A DNA stretch of 64,000 nt from Paraburkholderia tagetis. Lineage in GTDB: Bacteria > Pseudomonadota > Gammaproteobacteria > Burkholderiales > Burkholderiaceae. The position numbers and the translations under genes are program-made. Below the pieces are notes generated by a model. The model had not been told where the DNA came from. It made no database searches and worked only from the letters and a program-made list of their open reading frames with translations. The DNA lies in contig NZ_JAKLJA010000004.1 of the NCBI RefSeq assembly GCF_022213065.1, positions 124,001-188,000 of the forward strand. Direction: 5' to 3'. This document shows, in pieces, positions 32,958 to 41,081 of this stretch (within the stretch, counting starts at the first letter, position 1; each line of letters starts with the position of its first letter).

Positions 32958-33515
32958 TTTCCTTGTATTCGCGGTGGTCTATTAGCGTTGCCCCTGTGCG
33001 GGGCGGCACCTACTTTTCTTTGCAGCGGCAAAGAAAAGTAGGCAAAAGAAAGCCGCTCAAACCGCTAGTGTGACGCCGTCCACCACTTGCCTGTGATCGG
33101 AGCGGTTCCGGAGCGTCTGTCACCACGCGCCGTATAACAGAGTGACTAAGGACTCATCCCTCCGGCGGCGCTACGCGCGCCGTGGGGCATAATCCAAAAC
33201 CAGAGGAATGCATACGAATCGATGCAGTGCATGCGCATTCGAGTACCCAGGCAGCACGCCTGGTTTCCCCTGCATACCCGACCGCTGCGCGCGTAGCGAG
33301 CAGCGGGATGAATGACTCCTTTGTCACTGAGTTGGAAGGTGCGAGATGACGGATGCCCCGGAACCACTTCGATTAACGGCAAGAGGTGTACGGCGTCACA
33401 CTAGCGGTTTGAGCCGCTTTCTTTTGCCTACTTTTCTTTGCGGCTGCAAAGAAAAGTAGGTGCCGCCCCGCACAGGGGCAACGCTAATAGACCGACACGA
33501 ACACAAGGAAACGCG
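32958..33515. repeat. Large inverted-repeat element, copy B (left edge split by the IS)
   Basis: ~558 bp, same organisation as copies A and C: inverted outer arms of ~120 bp, each with the GCCCC/GGGGC hairpin, the 15-bp CCTACTTTTCTTTGC stem and the AGCGG/CCGCT hairpin; weaker inversion inwards. Its interior is in the same orientation as copy C and opposite to copy A. The first bases of its left end (CGCG before TTT, 31661-31667) lie beyond the IS. With the IS it fills the gap between the LysR gene and the GntR/UTRA gene. Confidence 0.9.
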
Positions 33516-33547
33516 AAACACAAAAAACAAAACCAACCGCCTTCCAC

Positions 33548-34321
33548 TCACCCCGCACTCTGAGCGAGCTGAAACGACATGGAATAGCTGAAGCGGCTCG
33601 CCGGATGCACGCCGGTCGTCGCTTCGATCACCTTGTCGCGCACGAAATAGGTCCGCACGATGCGCAGGCCGGCCGACCCGCTCTCCACCTGCAACGTCCC
33701 AGCGACAGCCCCTTCAAGCAGCAGCCCCTGGATCTCCTGCTCGACGCGCGTGACCTTGATGCCGTACTGCTCCTCGATCATGGTGTAGACCGGCTTATCG
33801 AGCGTCTTCGTGAGACCCGTCAGCTTGCTGTATTCCGCGTTCACGTAAATATCGACCAGAGCGATCGGCTCATCGGCGCCCTCGCCGCCGTATCGCACGC
33901 CTTCCAGTTGCAGCCACTTCGCGCCTGTTGCGCAGCGCAGCAGCGCGCTCTGCGATGCATCGGCCTGCAATGTGCGGCGCGCATTCACCCGCAGCCGCGT
34001 GCCTTTGGCGTAAAGCGCGAGATCGGAAAGCGTATCCATCGACTGCACATAGCGCGTCTGCGGGCGGTCCGCGAGCACGGTCGTGCCCACACCCGCTTGC
34101 CGCGTGATGAGACCGAGATTGCAGAGCTTCTGGATGGCCTGGCGCACGGCGTAGCGGCTCAGGCCCCACTGCGCACAAAGCTCCGCCTCCGTGGGCAACA
34201 TCTCGCCGACCGCGAAGCGGCCCTCGCGGATGTCCTGCATGAGCGTGCGGGCCAGGTCGACATGGCGCGGCTGCGGCACGTCGAACATGGGGGCATCGGG
34301 CGCGTCGGTGATGGGCGGCAT
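33548..34321 (-). CDS. GntR-family (HutC/UTRA) transcriptional regulator
   Basis: 257 residues from the ATG at 34321. A much longer in-frame extension to 34696 overlaps the divergent ligase gene and its operator and is rejected. The winged helix is HVDLARTLMQDIREGRFAVG, then MLPTEAELCAQWGLSRYAVR and QAIQKLCNLGLITRQAGVGT. The UTRA ligand domain follows (WLQLEGVRYGG; IYVNAEYSKLTG; GLRIVRTYFVRDKVIEAT). UTRA domains bind small carboxylates or sugars. It is divergent from the ligase-dioxygenase operon and presumably represses it through the palindrome at 34436. Confidence 0.88.
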   Translation of the reverse strand: MPPITDAPDAPMFDVPQPRHVDLARTLMQDIREGRFAVGEMLPTEAELCAQWGLSRYAVRQAIQKLCNLGLITRQAGVGTTVLADRPQTRYVQSMDTLSDLALYAKGTRLRVNARRTLQADASQSALLRCATGAKWLQLEGVRYGGEGADEPIALVDIYVNAEYSKLTGLTKTLDKPVYTMIEEQYGIKVTRVEQEIQGLLLEGAVAGTLQVESGSAGLRIVRTYFVRDKVIEATTGVHPASRFSYSMSFQLAQSAG

Positions 34322-34435
34322 GGCGTTTGGGACCGGAGAAGACGAAAGCGGGACGGAAGGCTGCACGAGGCGGCACGAGGTGGCATGAGGCGGCCGCGAT
34401 GGCGCCAGTATAGCAGCGGCGCCAGGGTAAGCACG

Positions 34436-34465
34436 AATGTTCGAACATTTGAATAAATCTAGAAT
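34436..34465 (+). promoter_or_regulatory. Palindromic operator AATGTTCGAACATT and -10-like box
   Basis: A perfect 14-bp palindrome (34436-34449) lies in the divergent region between the GntR/UTRA gene and the ligase operon. TAGAAT (34460-34465), a good -10 box for the operon, starts 10 bases further on. The placement is ideal for repression by the GntR protein. Confidence 0.6.
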
Positions 34466-34517
34466 GCAACTCAAGGAGCCGGTGGTCACGGGCTCCACGA
34501 ATACCGGAGAACCCCGC

Positions 34518-36017
34518 ATGTACCCGATCGATTTCCTGTGGCGCGCCGCACACCGCCATCCCCGCCGGACCGCCATCGTGAGCCCTGACAGCAACCTCAC
34601 TTTCGAGGCGCTGGCCGCCGAGGTGCTCCAGCGCGCGGCCACGCTCGCGCGCCTCGATCCGCTGCCGCGCAGTCGCGTCTGCATCGGTGCGGCCAACTCG
34701 GTCGATCATCTGCTCTCGCTGCTCGCCGTGCTGGCGGCGGGCAAGGTGTGGGTGCCGCTGAATCCGCGCAACGGCGACCCCGAGCTGCGCCGGATCGTGG
34801 AGTTCGTCGCGCCTTCGCTCGTGCTCGCCGACGCTGCCATGCTCGAACGCCTCGCGGGCGTTCCCGCGCCGCTGCGCCCGCTCGGCGATCTCGCGCGCGA
34901 CGATGGCGACACGACCGCCGTGGCGTTCGGCCCCTATGCGCGCGGCGGCGTCAGTGTCGAAGAGGCGCAGGCGATCAAGTTCACGGGCGGATCCACCGGC
35001 ATTCCCAAGGGCGTGATCCAGCCGCTGCGCGCCTGGAATACGAACATCGCAACGCAGATTCACGAACTGGGTCTCACGCCCGACGATCGCTATCTCGTGG
35101 CCGCTCCCATCACGCACGGCACCTCGACCTATATGCTGCCGCTGCTCGGCGCGGGCGGCGCGCTGGTGTTCCCGGAGTACGCGAAGCCCGCCGGGTTGCT
35201 CGATGCCGCGAGCGAGCATGGCGCGACGATTTTCTTCGCGCCGCCCACGCTGATCCTCGCGCTGAGCGAAGAACAGCGCCGCGCCCCGCGTGCGCTGCCG
35301 GCGCTGCGCTACCTCGTCTACGGCGGTGCGCCGATGCGCCCGGAGCAGATTCGCGATGCGCAATCTGTGTTCGGCCCGGTGCTCTGCACCTCGTTCGGGC
35401 AGACCGAGGCGCCGCAGATCATCACCTTCCTGCCGCCCGCCGAGATGACGGGCGAACGCCTCGCCTCGGTCGGCCGGCCGACGCTGCTCACGCGCGTTGC
35501 GATTCTCGACAAGTCGGGCCAGCCGCTCGGGCCGGGCGAGGAGGGCGAGATCGCCGTGCGCGGCAGCCTCGTGATGAGCGGCTATCTGAACGCCGAAGAG
35601 GACACGAGCAAGACTCTCGTGGACGGCTGGCTGCACACGGGCGACGCGGGCGTATTCGATGAGGATGGCTATCTATTCCTGCGCGACCGCATCCGCGATG
35701 TGATCATCACGGGCGGCTTCAACGTGTATCCGGGCGATGTCGAGGTGGTGCTGGCGAGTCATCCGGCAGTGGCCGATTGCTCGGTGGTGGGCGTGCCCGA
35801 CGCGAAATGGGGCGAGGCCGTGCACGCGGCCGTGCAATTGCGCCCCGGCATGACGGTGAAAGCCGAAGAACTGGTTGCGCTCGTGAAGCGCGAACTCGGT
35901 TCGGTGAAGACGCCCAAGTCCGTGCATCTGTTCGATACGCTGCCGCGCAGCGCGGTCGGCAAGGTGCTCAAGCCCGCGGTGCGCGAGGCGATCCTGAACC
36001 TGCGGAGCGAAGCATGA
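34518..36017 (+). CDS. AMP-dependent acid-CoA ligase
   Basis: 499 residues from ATG 34518; an ATG at 34437 lies within the operator palindrome and is rejected. Adenylation motifs: P-loop FTGGSTGIPKG, the aromatic motif GQTEAPQI, GWLHTGDAGVFDEDGYLFL with the hinge RIRDVIITGGFNVYPGDVE, and the C-terminal Lys in LPRSAVGKVLKPAV. It resembles long-chain/aromatic acyl-CoA synthetases (FadD/FcsA types); the acid is unknown. First gene of the operon, overlapping the next by 4 bp. A CoA ester intermediate would also explain the citryl-CoA-lyase-like partner. Confidence 0.87.
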   Translation: MYPIDFLWRAAHRHPRRTAIVSPDSNLTFEALAAEVLQRAATLARLDPLPRSRVCIGAANSVDHLLSLLAVLAAGKVWVPLNPRNGDPELRRIVEFVAPSLVLADAAMLERLAGVPAPLRPLGDLARDDGDTTAVAFGPYARGGVSVEEAQAIKFTGGSTGIPKGVIQPLRAWNTNIATQIHELGLTPDDRYLVAAPITHGTSTYMLPLLGAGGALVFPEYAKPAGLLDAASEHGATIFFAPPTLILALSEEQRRAPRALPALRYLVYGGAPMRPEQIRDAQSVFGPVLCTSFGQTEAPQIITFLPPAEMTGERLASVGRPTLLTRVAILDKSGQPLGPGEEGEIAVRGSLVMSGYLNAEEDTSKTLVDGWLHTGDAGVFDEDGYLFLRDRIRDVIITGGFNVYPGDVEVVLASHPAVADCSVVGVPDAKWGEAVHAAVQLRPGMTVKAEELVALVKRELGSVKTPKSVHLFDTLPRSAVGKVLKPAVREAILNLRSEA

Positions 36018-36790
36018 ACGCAATGAACGACGCCCGGGCGCCGCGCACGGCGCTCTGCCACTACACGACCGATGCGGTCTACTACGGCGATGCCGATCTC
36101 GTGCGCGACCTGCTCGGCCAGGCGAGCTTTATCGACGTGTTCATGAAGCAGACCTTCGGCCGCGTGCCGAGTGCCGGCGAGCGACGGATCGTCGATGCGG
36201 TGCTGGTCACGCTGATGGAGCATGGCATGACGCCGAGCGCCATTGCCACGCGCATGATCTATGCAAGCTCGCCGGAAAATCTGCAGGCGGGCGTGGCGGC
36301 GGGGCTGCTCGCAGTGGCGAGCCGCTTTGTCGGCACGATGGAGCCGGCGGCGCAATTGCTGGGCCGTATCGCGGCGAGCGAGGACGCCGCTGCGCAAGCG
36401 GCGCGCGTCGCCCAGGACTATCGGGCGCGGCGCGAGGCTGTGCCTGGTTTTGGCCATCATCTTCACAAGCCCGACGATCCTCGCGCCATCGCGCTGCTTG
36501 CGCTGGCGCGCGAGGTGGGGACGTATGGACCGTATTGCGAGGCGCTCGGGCACCTTGCTGCCGCCGTCGACGTTGCGGCGGGGCGGCACATCACGATCAA
36601 CGCGACCGGTGCGATTGCGGCGCTGCTCGGCGATATCGGCATCCCGACCGCGCTGATGCGCGGGTTCGCGGTGCTGAGCCGCGCGGCCGGTCTCATTTCG
36701 CACATCGCCGAGGAACAGCGCGACCCGTCGGGCCGCTTTATCTGGAGCCTGGTCGACGAGGCCATGACGGATATTCCGTCCGTCGGCTGA
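36014..36790 (+). CDS. Citryl-CoA lyase-like protein (citrate synthase fold)
   Basis: 258 residues, start overlapping the ligase stop (ATGA). Short citrate-synthase-like protein: SFIDVFMKQTFGRVPSAGER at the N-terminus, catalytic-site segment PGFGHHLHKPDDPRA and a C-terminal ITINATGAIAALLGDIGIP. Proteins of this length and pattern are annotated citryl-CoA lyase and cleave or form a C-C bond next to a CoA thioester. In this operon it could split a CoA-activated side chain or ring-fission product to acetyl-CoA. That role is inference from position between a CoA ligase and a ring-cleavage enzyme. Confidence 0.82.
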   Translation: MNAMNDARAPRTALCHYTTDAVYYGDADLVRDLLGQASFIDVFMKQTFGRVPSAGERRIVDAVLVTLMEHGMTPSAIATRMIYASSPENLQAGVAAGLLAVASRFVGTMEPAAQLLGRIAASEDAAAQAARVAQDYRARREAVPGFGHHLHKPDDPRAIALLALAREVGTYGPYCEALGHLAAAVDVAAGRHITINATGAIAALLGDIGIPTALMRGFAVLSRAAGLISHIAEEQRDPSGRFIWSLVDEAMTDIPSVG

Positions 36791-36859
36791 GCCATCAATC
36801 ACGATTCGCGCGAACTCGCACAAACTCGCGCCATTGCATCAAACATGAAGGAGACGACC

Positions 36860-37825
36860 ATGACCGAAGCACAAGAAGCCATCCTGCGCCACCATCACAT
36901 CACGCTGTGCGTGGGATCGGCGCAGCACGACTACGATTTCCACACGAAGGTGCTCTCGCTCAAGAGCGTGAAGAAGACGCTGATCTACGACGGCGCCTCG
37001 CCTTTCTATCATCTTTACTACGGCAACGATCTCGGCGAGGAAAGCACGCTCATCACCTGCTTCCCGGTTGCGCACTTCGGCCGCAAGGGCCATCGCGGCG
37101 CGGGGCAGATCGGCGGCCTTTCGCTCTCGGTGCCGGTCTCGGCCATCCCGTTCTGGGAAAAGCGGCTGCGCGATCATGGCTTCGAGGTAAAACGCTCCGA
37201 GCGCTTTGGCGAACCGGTGCTGTCTTTTGCGCATCCTTGCGGCATTCCCTACGAGATGATTGGCATTGCTGACGATGCGCGCAAGCCGTGGTCGAACGGC
37301 GAAGTGCCCGCGGACCTCGCGATTCGCGGCCTGCACACGATCAGCGTGAACGTGCGCGAACTGGAGCCGTCGCAGGAATTCATGCAGCAGGGCTGGAGCG
37401 CGCACGAAGTGGCCCGCGACGAAAAGCATACGCGGTTCGCGTTCGGCGAAGGCGCGGGACATCCGGGCCAGTTCGTCGACTACGTGCTCACGCCGGATCT
37501 GCCGCAGGCGAGCTGGACCTACGGCGAGGGCATCGTGCACCACTGCGCGTTCCAGGTGAAGGATCGTGCGGTGCAGGACAAGGTCAAGGCGAATCTCGAA
37601 GGGCTCGGCTTCACCGATACCTCCGAGCGCAAGGATCGCGGCTACTTCGAATCGATCTACGTGCGCACGCCGGCTGGCGCGATGTTCGAGGCAACTGTTT
37701 CGAAGCCCGAAGCATTCCTGATCGACGAAACGTATGAGGCGTTGGGTTCGAAGGTGCAGATTGCGCCGCAGTTCGAGAGCCAGCGCGAGACGATCATCGC
37801 ATCGCTCGAAAAGCTCGAATTCTGA
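36860..37825 (+). CDS. Hydroquinone-type ring-cleaving dioxygenase (PcpA/LinE/MhqO-like, VOC family)
   Basis: 321 residues from ATG 36860, since AAGGAG at 36848 sits at proper spacing; an ATG at 36845 is upstream of that site. Two VOC modules begin HHHITLCVGSAQHDYDFHTK and IRGLHTISVNVRELEPSQEF. Likely Fe(II) ligands are the first-module His, the His of EGIVHHCAFQV and the Glu of PAGAMFEATVS. It is closest in pattern to enzymes that cleave (chloro)hydroquinones between C1 and C2 (PcpA, LinE) or detoxify quinols (MhqO). The maleylacetate reductase and MhqD-like hydrolase downstream support that assignment. Confidence 0.85.
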   Translation: MTEAQEAILRHHHITLCVGSAQHDYDFHTKVLSLKSVKKTLIYDGASPFYHLYYGNDLGEESTLITCFPVAHFGRKGHRGAGQIGGLSLSVPVSAIPFWEKRLRDHGFEVKRSERFGEPVLSFAHPCGIPYEMIGIADDARKPWSNGEVPADLAIRGLHTISVNVRELEPSQEFMQQGWSAHEVARDEKHTRFAFGEGAGHPGQFVDYVLTPDLPQASWTYGEGIVHHCAFQVKDRAVQDKVKANLEGLGFTDTSERKDRGYFESIYVRTPAGAMFEATVSKPEAFLIDETYEALGSKVQIAPQFESQRETIIASLEKLEF

Positions 37826-37841
37826 GCCGGAGACCCGCACC

Positions 37842-38492
37842 ATGTCGAACGCGAATCCGCATCTGGCCCGGCCGCCGCAGGTGTACGGCTGCGCACCGGG
37901 GGACGCCGCGCTGGCGGTCATTCTCGTGCACGGACGCGGGCAGTCGCCCGAGTGGATGCGAGACGCGGTCGTGCACCGCTTCGGGCGCGACGACCTCGTC
38001 TGGCATGCGCCGGCAGCGGCCGGGCAGTCGTGGTATCCGCAGCGCTTCATCGCGCCGCTCGAAGATAACGAACCGCATCTGACGCACGCGCTGGCGGGAC
38101 TCGATGCGCTCTCCGGCGCGCTGTGCGAGCAGGGTTTTCCGTATGAATCGCAGGTGCTGGTGGGGTTTTCGCAGGGCGCATGCTTGTGCAGCGAGTTCGT
38201 GTGGCGCGCCAGGCGGCGCTATCGCGCACTCGTCGCGTTCACGGGCGGGTTGATCGGGCCGCCCGGCATGCACCGCGAGATCGCCCCCGGTGTATTCGAC
38301 GGCATGCCCGTGTTGTTCTCCACATGGGATGACGATCCCCATGTGCCCGCGCAGAGCGTGCGCGAGTCGGCGCAGCGCTTTGCGCAAGCGGGGGCGGATG
38401 TGACCTTGAAGATCGAGGCCGGCGACGAGCACGGCATTCGCGACGCCGAAATCGGCTATGCGTGCACGCTGCTTTCCGGTCGTAAGCCGTAA
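37842..38492 (+). CDS. Alpha/beta hydrolase (phospholipase/carboxylesterase family, MhqD-like)
   Basis: 216 residues. LAVILVHGRGQSPEWM is the oxyanion loop, VLVGFSQGACL the nucleophile elbow (Ser), with Asp in FSTWDDDPHVP and His in AGDEHGIRD. This is the YpfH/MhqD type. In Bacillus subtilis mhqD and the dioxygenase gene mhqO are co-regulated quinone/hydroquinone resistance genes, and the same pair is adjacent here, 16 bp apart. It probably hydrolyses a ring-fission ester or lactone. Confidence 0.83.
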   Translation: MSNANPHLARPPQVYGCAPGDAALAVILVHGRGQSPEWMRDAVVHRFGRDDLVWHAPAAAGQSWYPQRFIAPLEDNEPHLTHALAGLDALSGALCEQGFPYESQVLVGFSQGACLCSEFVWRARRRYRALVAFTGGLIGPPGMHREIAPGVFDGMPVLFSTWDDDPHVPAQSVRESAQRFAQAGADVTLKIEAGDEHGIRDAEIGYACTLLSGRKP

Positions 38493-38522
38493 GTTCAGGA
38501 CATAGAGAAACAGGTAGCCACC

Positions 38523-39581
38523 ATGCAAACTTTTGTGCACGAAACGCGTGCGGCCCGGGTCGTGTTCGGTCCAGGCAGCCGCCACCAGTTGATCCAGGAA
38601 CTCGAAAACCTGGGCATGCGGCGCGCGCTCGTGCTGACCACGCCAGAGCAGACCGGCATTGGCGAACAGGTTGCGGGGATTCTGGGCGCGCGCAGCGCCG
38701 GCGTTCACGGCAAGGCGGTGATGCACGTGCCGCTCGACGTGGCGCGCGAGGCCATCGAGACGGCGCGCCGTCTTGGCGCGGACGGTTGCGTGGCAATCGG
38801 CGGCGGCTCGACGATTGGTCTCGCGAAAGCGATCGCACTCGAATCGAGCCTGCCGATCATCGCCTTACCCACTACTTATTCGGGGTCCGAAATGACACCG
38901 CTCTATGGCATCACCGATGGCGGCCTGAAAAAGACCGGGCGCGACTGGCGCGTGATGCCGCGCAGCGTGATCTACGACCCCGAACTGACCTTGACGCTGC
39001 CGGTGCCGCTCAGCATGACGAGCGGGATGAACGCAATCGCACACGCAGCCGAAGGTCTGTATGGCCGCGACGGCAACCCCGTCTACAGCCTGATGGCCGA
39101 AGAGGGCATTCGGGCGCTCGCGAGTGCGCTGCCCCGCTTGCGCGAAACGCCCTCGGGGCTCGATGCGCGCAGCGACGCGCAATACGGCGCCTGGTTATGC
39201 GGGACGGTGCTGGGCAATGTGCAGATGGGACTGCACCACAAGCTGTGCCATACGCTGGGCGGGTCCTTCAATCTGCCGCATGCGGAGGTCCACACGGTGA
39301 TCCTGCCGTATGCGCTTGCCTATAACGCAGCGGCCGCGCCGCAGGCGATGGCGCGCATCGCGCGTGCGCTGGGCAGCGAGACGGCCGCCGCTGGCTTGCG
39401 GGCGTTGGGCGCGGCGCTGGGTGTACCGAATTCGCTGCGGGAGTTGGGCATGCCCGAGCAGGGGCTCGATCGCGCAGCGGACCTCGTGGTCGAGACGCCC
39501 TATCCGAACCCGCGACCCTTCGAGCGTGGCGCAATCCGCGAACTGCTGCAACGGGCCTACGAAGGCGCCGAGCCCGTTTGA
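38523..39581 (+). CDS. Maleylacetate reductase (iron-containing alcohol dehydrogenase family)
   Basis: 352 residues, the family's usual length. N-terminal VVFGPGSRHQL; nucleotide-binding GGGSTIGLAKAIAL; ALPTTYSGSEMTPLYGI is the maleylacetate reductase signature; the metal-site region is GLHHKLCHTLGGSFNLPHAE. The enzyme reduces (chloro)maleylacetate to 3-oxoadipate with NAD(P)H, the step after hydroquinone ring cleavage. This makes the cluster a hydroquinone or hydroxyquinol branch feeding the beta-ketoadipate pathway. The gene is followed by a GATCGG-rich repetitive stretch (39580-39635). Confidence 0.9.
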   Translation: MQTFVHETRAARVVFGPGSRHQLIQELENLGMRRALVLTTPEQTGIGEQVAGILGARSAGVHGKAVMHVPLDVAREAIETARRLGADGCVAIGGGSTIGLAKAIALESSLPIIALPTTYSGSEMTPLYGITDGGLKKTGRDWRVMPRSVIYDPELTLTLPVPLSMTSGMNAIAHAAEGLYGRDGNPVYSLMAEEGIRALASALPRLRETPSGLDARSDAQYGAWLCGTVLGNVQMGLHHKLCHTLGGSFNLPHAEVHTVILPYALAYNAAAAPQAMARIARALGSETAAAGLRALGAALGVPNSLRELGMPEQGLDRAADLVVETPYPNPRPFERGAIRELLQRAYEGAEPV

Positions 39582-39677
39582 TCGGTTCGATCGGGTTAAT
39601 CGTTTTGATCGGGCTGATCCGTTCGATTCGTTTAACCCCGCATCCACGGCCACGGTAAGAATCATGGGGAGTCAGGC

Positions 39678-40391
39678 ATGTTGATCGAGCACCGCGTATA
39701 CACCCTCGCGCCGGGCACGGAGGCATCGTTCTGGGACGCTCAGCGCGAGCGCGGCGCGCATGGGCTGCGTCCCATTCTCGAACGGTTGGTCGGCACGTAT
39801 GCCGCGCGCAGCGGCGCGATGGATCAAATCGTGAGCCTGTACCGCTACGACAGCTTCGAAGACTGGCACACGCGCCTGTTCGGCCTGTACCGGCAGGCAG
39901 AGCTTCAACCGTATTTTCGCGCGGTCAGGCCGCTCATCAGGCACCAGGAGAGCCGGCTTCTCGCACCCGCGCCGTTGCCCGAGCTGACGCCTCTGTGGGG
40001 TAACGGTCGCGACTGGCTGCCCGCGCATGGGCCGGCCTTCGCTTCTCCGCGAGCCCAAAGCGTGATGGAGGAATTGACGCTGACCTTTGCCGCAGGCGGC
40101 GTTCCGGCGTGCTGGGAAGCGATGGCGCGGCACGCCTTGACGGACGACACCGTCGTCATGACGAGGTTGTGCGCGGGATTCAGCACCATTGCCGGCACGC
40201 TCAACCAGGTCTTGCTGTACTGGCAGCATCCGGATTTCGAAGCCGCATTGCTTCATCGCCAGCGCCTGCGGGAGTCGGCGCGCTGGAACGATTTTCTGCG
40301 CGATCTCGCGCCGGTCGACGTTCACGCGGAAAGCCGGCTGCTTGCGCCGTCCAGAGTGGCGGACATGTCGCCGTTATACGCACAAGACTGA
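39678..40391 (+). CDS. NIPSNAP-family protein (two NIPSNAP domains)
   Basis: 237 residues with two related ferredoxin-like halves: MLIEHRVYTLAPGTEASFWD at the start and VMEELTLTFAAGGVPACWEA from about residue 129. Each is followed by a Trp-containing strand (QIVSLYRYDSFEDWHTRL; QVLLYWQHPDFEAAL). NIPSNAP and related dimeric alpha/beta-barrel proteins occur in aromatic catabolic operons as non-essential accessory or isomerase-like factors; exact chemistry unknown. It lies 97 bp after the reductase and is likely in the same transcript. Confidence 0.8.
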   Translation: MLIEHRVYTLAPGTEASFWDAQRERGAHGLRPILERLVGTYAARSGAMDQIVSLYRYDSFEDWHTRLFGLYRQAELQPYFRAVRPLIRHQESRLLAPAPLPELTPLWGNGRDWLPAHGPAFASPRAQSVMEELTLTFAAGGVPACWEAMARHALTDDTVVMTRLCAGFSTIAGTLNQVLLYWQHPDFEAALLHRQRLRESARWNDFLRDLAPVDVHAESRLLAPSRVADMSPLYAQD

Positions 40392-40565
40392 ATACGGGCG
40401 ACGCCTTCGGGCGTTCGCCTGAGATTCGCCTGAATAATTAGTAATACAAATAAAAGCAGGCACAGCAAGAATCTTTTTTGATGTAACCAACACTCCGGCT
40501 GGCAAGGCGTGGGCTTGCACGCATGCCATCGGTGTTTCCAAAACCCTCCTGAACAGGTGCCAACG

Positions 40566-41015
40566 ATGGAAATCAGAACGATGACGGACGAGCAGCGCAA
40601 GGCTATCGCGCTCGAGTATTTCAAGCGGATGGATCGAGGCGGAAACCTCTTCGAACTCTTCGACGACCACGCCGAAGTCTATTTCCCGAAGTGGGGCATC
40701 GCACGCGGCAAGCCGGAAATCGAGCGGCTCTTTGCCGACCTGATGGGCATTCTTTCCGAAGTGTCGCATGACGCGTCGAGCATCAACTTCATTCAGCAGG
40801 GCGATCTCGTCGTGGCGGAAGGAACGTCGAGTGGCCGGACCCGCGACGGGGCCGCCTGGCGCGCCGGCGTCACTCATGCGGGACGCTGGTGCGACGTCTT
40901 CGAGATTCGCGATTTCAGGATTCAACGCTGCTACGTCTACCTCGATCCGGACTATGGTGGCGCCGATACGGCGCGCTATCCGTGGCTCGGCGCCGATCGC
41001 CCGATTCGTTTCTAA
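40566..41015 (+). CDS. NTF2-like (SnoaL/nuclear transport factor 2 fold) protein
   Basis: 149 residues; starts at 40566 or 40581. The NTF2-like cone fold is suggested by ALEYFKRMDRGGNLFELFDD followed by HAEVYFPKWGIARGKPEIER, and later GRWCDVFEIRDFRIQRCYVY. Members include polyketide cyclases, ketosteroid isomerases and dehalogenase-like enzymes, so an isomerase or cyclase step on a pathway intermediate is plausible. It precedes the porin gene by 66 bp. Confidence 0.78.
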   Translation: MEIRTMTDEQRKAIALEYFKRMDRGGNLFELFDDHAEVYFPKWGIARGKPEIERLFADLMGILSEVSHDASSINFIQQGDLVVAEGTSSGRTRDGAAWRAGVTHAGRWCDVFEIRDFRIQRCYVYLDPDYGGADTARYPWLGADRPIRF

Positions 41016-41081
41016 CGCTCCCGCTTCATATTCCAAAAAATAACAAGCCGCACTCGATGCGGCTGGTCATGGAGACAGTAG

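Noticed and set aside
33870..35636. 588-codon minus-strand frame across the GntR and ligase genes
   Set aside because: It is antisense to a clear AMP-ligase gene and covers the divergent promoter; composition is shadow-like.
39580..39650. GATCGG-rich stretch as a possible terminator or regulatory array
   Set aside because: The repeats are irregular, no stable stem with a T-run is formed, and the next gene follows in the same direction.
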